Source: Pararcticibacter amylolyticus | Lineage (GTDB): Bacteria > Bacteroidota > Bacteroidia > Sphingobacteriales > Sphingobacteriaceae | Length of the DNA: 64,000 nucleotides | NCBI RefSeq assembly: GCF_003130405.1 | Contig: NZ_QEAS01000005.1 | Coordinates: forward strand, 157,318 to 221,317 | Reading direction: 5' to 3' | Shown here: one piece after another, positions 63,054 to 64,000 of the stretch | Numbering within the stretch: position 1 is the first letter of the stretch | Layout of the letters: every line of letters begins with the position of its first letter | The notes under the pieces: model-generated | Told to the model about the DNA's origin: nothing | The model's input: the letters and a program-made list of their open reading frames with translations, nothing else | The model's database searches: none | Made by a program: the position numbers and the translations under genes

Positions 63054-64000
63054 CTATCGCTTAAAGATCCAGCTGCCGAAATTAAAGAGCTTCCTGCCTG
63101 CGGTAATGTTCTGGCCCTTGAAAACAAAATAGAGATCATGGATTCCCGTTACCTGCTGACTTACCTTCTCGTTAAGTGTTTCCCATGAGTTCCAGCCACC
63201 AGTTCTTGGTATGTTAACAGAAGCTATTTTAAGGCCATTCAAGCTGTCAGTATGCACTTCCAGGATTCCCCCGTCAAGGCCGGCAGCGACAGAAGCGTGA
63301 AAGCTTGCTGGTGCCGTTGTTCCGAAATCGACAGAGCGGACTTTAATAAAACCGCCTGTCCGGATGTCAGACACAAACACGTTGCCCTTTACGTCTTGTT
63401 CTGTTCTGCATTTTTCTGCCCAGGCTATCGTTGCAGCTTTTATGAGTTGGTAAGGATCAAGAGTGCCAAGGGGCTGTACTCCTTCTTTTGTAGCGCTGAT
63501 TAAGGGTATAGTTCCGTCGGTATTATACCTAAACTCTTCTATGGATGTTGCACGTCCATAGCTGCCGCCGCCGGGCAGCAACCCTGTATGGTAGAACAAG
63601 TAGGATTTGCCCTTAAAGTCGATAATGCCTCCATGGTTGGTAAAACTATTTGTGGCTTGTTCTGTCATGATCTTTCCCTGATATTTCCAGGGGCCGGTTG
63701 GATTGTCGCTCATTGAGTACGATAAGCTTTCGCCTCCCTTGCTCATGCCTGCAAACATTTGGTAGTATTTACCACCTCTTTTATAGAACCATGGACCTTC
63801 CACAAATACATCCTTAGGCCTCTCGGCGTCTTTGTTATCAGGGACCCTGGCTGTCCTAACTCCTCCAAAAGATTCAACAGTTTGAGGCACTTCCACGATA
63901 TTTCCAGACCATGAGACCATATCTTTATTTAATTTTACATAGTAGAGACTGCCGTTTCCCCAGTACAAATAAGCCTGACCGTCGTCGTCAATGAAAACTG
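63054..64000 (-). CDS. GH43 enzyme with C-terminal CBM6, 5' part outside window
   Basis: The frame is open to the right edge; the codons next to the edge read VFIDDDGQAYLYWGN, so the TTG at 63968 is internal. The pKa-modulator strand (FIDDDG region), then YYVKLNKDMVSW, the acid Glu in VEGPWFYKRGGKYY, FTNHGGIIDFKGKSYLFYHT and a CBM6-like C-terminus (AATIAWAEKCRTEQD to LFNFGSWIFKR) are visible. It is a homologue of the GH43 at 46032-47822 but passes directly from the YWGN-YYVKLN blade to EGPW, without the duplicated unit. Its N-terminus and catalytic base lie beyond the window. Confidence 0.9.
   Translation of the reverse strand, partial: VFIDDDGQAYLYWGNGSLYYVKLNKDMVSWSGNIVEVPQTVESFGGVRTARVPDNKDAERPKDVFVEGPWFYKRGGKYYQMFAGMSKGGESLSYSMSDNPTGPWKYQGKIMTEQATNSFTNHGGIIDFKGKSYLFYHTGLLPGGGSYGRATSIEEFRYNTDGTIPLISATKEGVQPLGTLDPYQLIKAATIAWAEKCRTEQDVKGNVFVSDIRTGGFIKVRSVDFGTTAPASFHASVAAGLDGGILEVHTDSLNGLKIASVNIPRTGGWNSWETLNEKVSQQVTGIHDLYFVFKGQNITAGRKLFNFGSWIFKR

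Overview
The window is bacterial chromosome from a member of the Bacteroidota. Evidence: two SusC/SusD pairs, a hybrid two-component regulator (HTCS), several HmuY-type lipoproteins, many lipoproteins with Cys-Lys-Lys after the lipobox, and TAnnTTTG-like -7 promoter elements in place of sigma70 boxes. Gene content (secreted GH2/GH3/GH27/GH31/GH43/GH97 enzymes, DUF6766, AHSA1-type SRPBCC proteins) fits a soil or plant-associated Sphingobacteriales/Chitinophagales-like organism. That placement is inference; no rRNA is present.

Layout. (1) 1-6.2 kb, housekeeping: 3' end of rtcB; an ArsR-SRPBCC pair with two operator-like palindromes; a DUF6766 membrane protein; the molybdate ABC transporter modABC; a second SRPBCC protein; a small membrane protein; then an unusual cruciform made of 11-bp repeats. 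(2) 6.3-9.4 kb: a lone secreted GH2 beta-galactosidase on the minus strand. (3) 9.7-22.6 kb, a heme-acquisition region. A minus-strand cluster runs TonB receptor, two HmuY lipoproteins, a TIG/DUF5018-like lipoprotein, a third HmuY-like lipoprotein, a second TIG/DUF5018-like lipoprotein, an S41 protease lipoprotein and a heme oxygenase. Divergent from it lies hmuTUV, which converges on and overlaps an AraC-family regulator. Two near-identical 23-bp Fur-like palindromes sit on the receptor and regulator promoters, and a 21-bp tandem repeat lies between the divergent arms. (4) 22.7-26.2 kb: a BtuB-like TonB receptor divergent from a MocR/PdxR-type regulator, with three copies of TAGTCCGG. (5) 26.3-57.2 kb, a large plus-strand polysaccharide utilization region: two GH3, SusC/SusD behind a LacI-type palindrome, a SurA-like lipoprotein plus small secreted protein bounded by inverted repeats, GH97, HTCS, GH43-CBM6 with an internal duplication, GH27, GH3, GH97 and GH31. 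(6) 57.3-64 kb, minus strand: a second SusC/SusD pair, a DinB-like protein and a truncated GH43-CBM6. A bidirectional terminator separates (5) from (6).

How the genes fit together. The PUL enzymes are almost all exo-acting and would strip alpha-galactose, arabinose, alpha-xylose and beta-xylose/glucose from a decorated hemicellulose such as complex arabinoxylan or xyloglucan. No endo-glycanase is visible, so the backbone cutter must lie outside the window or fragments are scavenged. The heme cluster would capture heme with surface HmuY-like lipoproteins, possibly release it from hemoproteins with the S41 protease, import it through the TonB receptor and HmuTUV, and open the ring with heme oxygenase. 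Strongest candidates for undescribed biology: the small secreted-protein cassette bounded by 19-bp inverted repeats, the duplicated GH43 propeller, the compact heme operon with protease and oxygenase, and the 11-bp repeat cruciform.
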